Below are positions 32,927-34,862 of a stretch of 34,862 bases of DNA, one piece after another. The stretch is from Cyclobacteriaceae bacterium. GTDB taxonomy: Bacteria; Bacteroidota; Bacteroidia; Cytophagales; Cyclobacteriaceae. Made by a program: the position numbers and the translations under genes. Positions within the stretch are counted from its first letter, which is position 1; each line of letters opens with the position of its first letter. Where the stretch lies: the NCBI GenBank assembly GCA_021604845.1, contig BQJT01000018.1:1-34862 (forward strand). Direction: 5' to 3'. A model generated the notes under the pieces. It was not told where the DNA came from and did no database searches. It saw only the letters and a list, made by a program, of their open reading frames with translations.

Positions 32927-34090
32927 ATGGATTGGAGTAAACTTCAAAGTATACATCATAAGTTCATCGAGCTGTATAACTCAAATCCAATTGCAGTACG
33001 ATCCCCGGGTAGAATAAACCTGATTGGCGAGCATACAGATTACAATCAAGGTTTTGTATTGCCCGCGGCCATCGACAGGGAAATTACACTATGCATTGGT
33101 TTGAACCAAAGTGCCTCTTGCAACCTGTTTTCATGGGATTTGCAGGAGCACCATTCCTTTAAAATGGATAAACTGGTGCCATCGCAAAGAAACTGGGCCA
33201 ATTACATAATAGGCGTGGTGCAACAGCTCCAGTTACATGGTCATGAAGTTACCGGGTTCGATTGTGTGTTCGGAGGAGATATCCCAATAGGCGCAGGGTT
33301 GTCATCATCTGCCGCACTGGAATGTGGTATGGCCTTTGGATTGAGTAATTTATTGGGACTCAATTTGTCAAAAATTGAAATTGCCAGGCTGTCCCAGGCA
33401 GCTGAGAATGATTTTGTGGGAATGCAATGTGGTTTAATGGACCAGTACGCCAACATGTTTGGCAAGGAAGGGAAGTTGATACAATTGGATTGCCGGACTG
33501 AAACACATGAAGAAATAGCCGTAGACCTAAAAGAGTACGGGCTTTGGCTGTTTAATACCAACGTTAAACATCAATTGGATGATTCAGAGTACAATGTGAG
33601 AAGGAGGGAATGCGAAGCCGGGGTGAAACTGATCCGTAGAAAGTTTCATCAGGTGAGCAGTCTGCGGGATTGTGAATTATCCATGTTAACCAATATTGAA
33701 GACACTACCTTAAAAAACAGGTGCCAGTTTGTGATTGAAGAAAACGCCCGGGTTGTTGAAGGAAGCAAGGATCTGCAGTGCGGAGATCTTCAGGGTTTTG
33801 GACAGAAAATGTATTTAAGTCACCACGGGCTTAGCAAAATGTATCAGGTTAGCTGCCCGGAGTTAGACCTTTTGGTGGAGTACACCCGGGATGAGCCTTC
33901 CATATTAGGAGCCCGGATGATGGGTGGTGGTTTTGGTGGATGTACAATTAATCTTATTGATCAAGAGAATGTTGAATCGATAAATTCAAAATATTCCGCA
34001 GCCTATTTTCATGCAACTGGAAAAAGAATGAGCATATACCCGGTAAATATTGCCAACGGGACCTCCCTAACTGCTCTCAACCTTAATTGA
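32927..34090 (+). CDS. galK: Galactokinase
   Basis: A 387-residue GHMP-superfamily kinase that phosphorylates galactose at C1 in the cytosol, the entry step of the Leloir pathway. The family signatures are all present: P-G-R29-I-N-L-I-G-E35-H-T-D-Y (galactokinase motif with catalytic Arg), the ATP loop P-I-G-A-G-L-S-S-S-A-A-L-E (120-132), M-D172-Q-Y-A with the catalytic Asp, and M-M-G-G-G-F-G-G-C. The length is normal. It is divergent from the hydrolase lipoprotein gene, and a DUF5009-type gene starts 9 bp after its stop. No mutarotase, GalT or GalE is within the window. Confidence 0.97.
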   Translation: MDWSKLQSIHHKFIELYNSNPIAVRSPGRINLIGEHTDYNQGFVLPAAIDREITLCIGLNQSASCNLFSWDLQEHHSFKMDKLVPSQRNWANYIIGVVQQLQLHGHEVTGFDCVFGGDIPIGAGLSSSAALECGMAFGLSNLLGLNLSKIEIARLSQAAENDFVGMQCGLMDQYANMFGKEGKLIQLDCRTETHEEIAVDLKEYGLWLFNTNVKHQLDDSEYNVRRRECEAGVKLIRRKFHQVSSLRDCELSMLTNIEDTTLKNRCQFVIEENARVVEGSKDLQCGDLQGFGQKMYLSHHGLSKMYQVSCPELDLLVEYTRDEPSILGARMMGGGFGGCTINLIDQENVESINSKYSAAYFHATGKRMSIYPVNIANGTSLTALNLN

Positions 34091-34099
34091 AATTTAAAA

Positions 34100-34862
34100 A
34101 TGACAACTTCACTGCCTACTAACCGACTGATTTCACTGGATGCCTACCGGGGTCTGACCATGTTCTTACTGGTAGCGGAATCCGCTTATGTCTATCATTC
34201 ATTGGATACCCTGGTTCCGGAAAACAGTTTCGCGCACTCGCTAGTTGAGCAGTTTCATCATCATCCATGGAATGGGCTTCGTTTCTGGGACCTGATTCAA
34301 CCGTTTTTCATGTTTATTGTAGGTGTGGCCATGCCGTTTTCGCTGCGTGGCAGGATGGCTAAAGGAGCCAGTTGGAACGATGCATTCAAACATATTCTTA
34401 TAAGATGCTTTCTGCTGTTTGCTTTTGGTACTGGATTGCACTGTGTTTATAGTGGAAAAATGGTTTGGGAATTATGGAATGTACTAACTCAGCTTAGTTT
34501 TACCATACTGGTTACCTTTCTATTGATGCGAACAAGCATTAGGAATCAATTATTGGCTTCACTGTTTTTGCTGGCCCTGACGGAAATTATGTACCGGGCA
34601 TACGATCCGGGAGCACCTTTTGTAAAGGATCTGAACTTTGGATCCTTTATGGACATGATCCTGATGGGGAAAATTAATCCTGGAGGCGGGTGGGTGACTA
34701 TAAATTGCATTCCCACCGCCGCCCATACCATATGGGGAGCAATTTGTGGTAGTCTACTAATATCCGGGCAGGAAAACCCGGCCAAAGTGATAAAGACTTT
34801 TCTAGTTGCAGGTTTAATAGGGTTGATCGTTGGATACAGCCTGGATTGGACCGGAATTACCC
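34100..34862 (+). CDS. DUF5009/HGSNAT-like multi-pass membrane protein, 3' end outside window
   Basis: The first 254 residues of a membrane protein related to heparan-alpha-glucosaminide N-acetyltransferase (NagX/DUF5009). The N-terminus has the family-type R-L-I-S-L-D-A-Y-R-G-L-T-M-F. At least six hydrophobic segments are visible, including F-F-M-F-I-V-G-V-A-M-P-F, L-L-F-A-F-G-T-G-L-H, and one in the last 25 residues. Related proteins move an acetyl group across the membrane to an amino sugar, which would fit the amino-sugar genes on the left of the window, but activity is not established for the bacterial group. The gene starts 9 bp after galK in an A-rich context (A-A-T-T-T-A-A-A-A then ATG), so it is probably co-transcribed. 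Confidence 0.85.
   Translation, partial: MTTSLPTNRLISLDAYRGLTMFLLVAESAYVYHSLDTLVPENSFAHSLVEQFHHHPWNGLRFWDLIQPFFMFIVGVAMPFSLRGRMAKGASWNDAFKHILIRCFLLFAFGTGLHCVYSGKMVWELWNVLTQLSFTILVTFLLMRTSIRNQLLASLFLLALTEIMYRAYDPGAPFVKDLNFGSFMDMILMGKINPGGGWVTINCIPTAAHTIWGAICGSLLISGQENPAKVIKTFLVAGLIGLIVGYSLDWTGIT

Noticed and set aside
1-34862. Genomic island or mobile element boundaries
   Set aside because: No integrase, transposase, tRNA gene or flanking direct repeats were seen, and coding style looks even across the window.

Overview
The window comes from a member of the Bacteroidota, most likely a marine or soil Cytophagales-type glycan degrader. It carries a SusC/SusD pair, TonB-linked surface lipoproteins, a LytS/LytTR two-component pair, ASPIC/UnbV FG-GAP proteins and PSCyt/DUF1501 proteins. 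Start codons lack Shine-Dalgarno sequences and sit in A-rich leaders. Base composition looks moderate and even throughout. I saw no tRNA, rRNA, CRISPR array, insertion sequence or phage gene.

Left part (1-5868). A minus-strand S1 sulfatase runs off the left edge. Just upstream of its start lies the decayed tail of a second sulfatase. Divergent from these is a two-gene amino-sugar operon: a ROK sugar kinase and a NagB-like/PIG-L fusion. It converges on a minus-strand sensor kinase and LytTR regulator operon, and the two operons share a bidirectional terminator.

Uptake part (5869-15137). After a 325-bp divergent spacer come SusC and SusD (outer-membrane import), a small lipoprotein of unknown function, and a large FG-GAP/UnbV lipoprotein. 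Hairpin terminators separate the last three units.

Catabolic part (15258-29066). Ten co-directional genes are packed tightly, several with overlapping start and stop codons. In order they are a secreted DUF5107-TPR protein, an RraA-type aldolase, an SDR dehydrogenase, an enolase-superfamily dehydratase, a SnoaL-like/RidA fusion, a creatininase-family hydrolase, a second SDR, a GATase1-like protein, a lipoprotein with PSCyt1, DUF1549, LamG and DUF1553 domains, and a Tat-exported DUF1501 protein. The enzyme set resembles a non-phosphorylating sugar-acid pathway (oxidise, hydrolyse, dehydrate, oxidise, cleave) tied to an extracytoplasmic CxxCH-containing module. I do not recognise this combination as a described pathway, and it is the best candidate here for a new system.

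Right part (29083-34862). On the minus strand are a double alpha/beta-hydrolase lipoprotein, whose second half has lost its nucleophile, and glycerol-3-phosphate dehydrogenase. On the plus strand are galactokinase and the start of a DUF5009/HGSNAT-like membrane protein that is cut by the window edge. Sulfatase, amino-sugar enzymes, galactokinase and SusCD together suggest a sulfated galactose- or hexosamine-containing glycan or glycoconjugate as the likely food source. That substrate is inferred and is not shown by the sequence.
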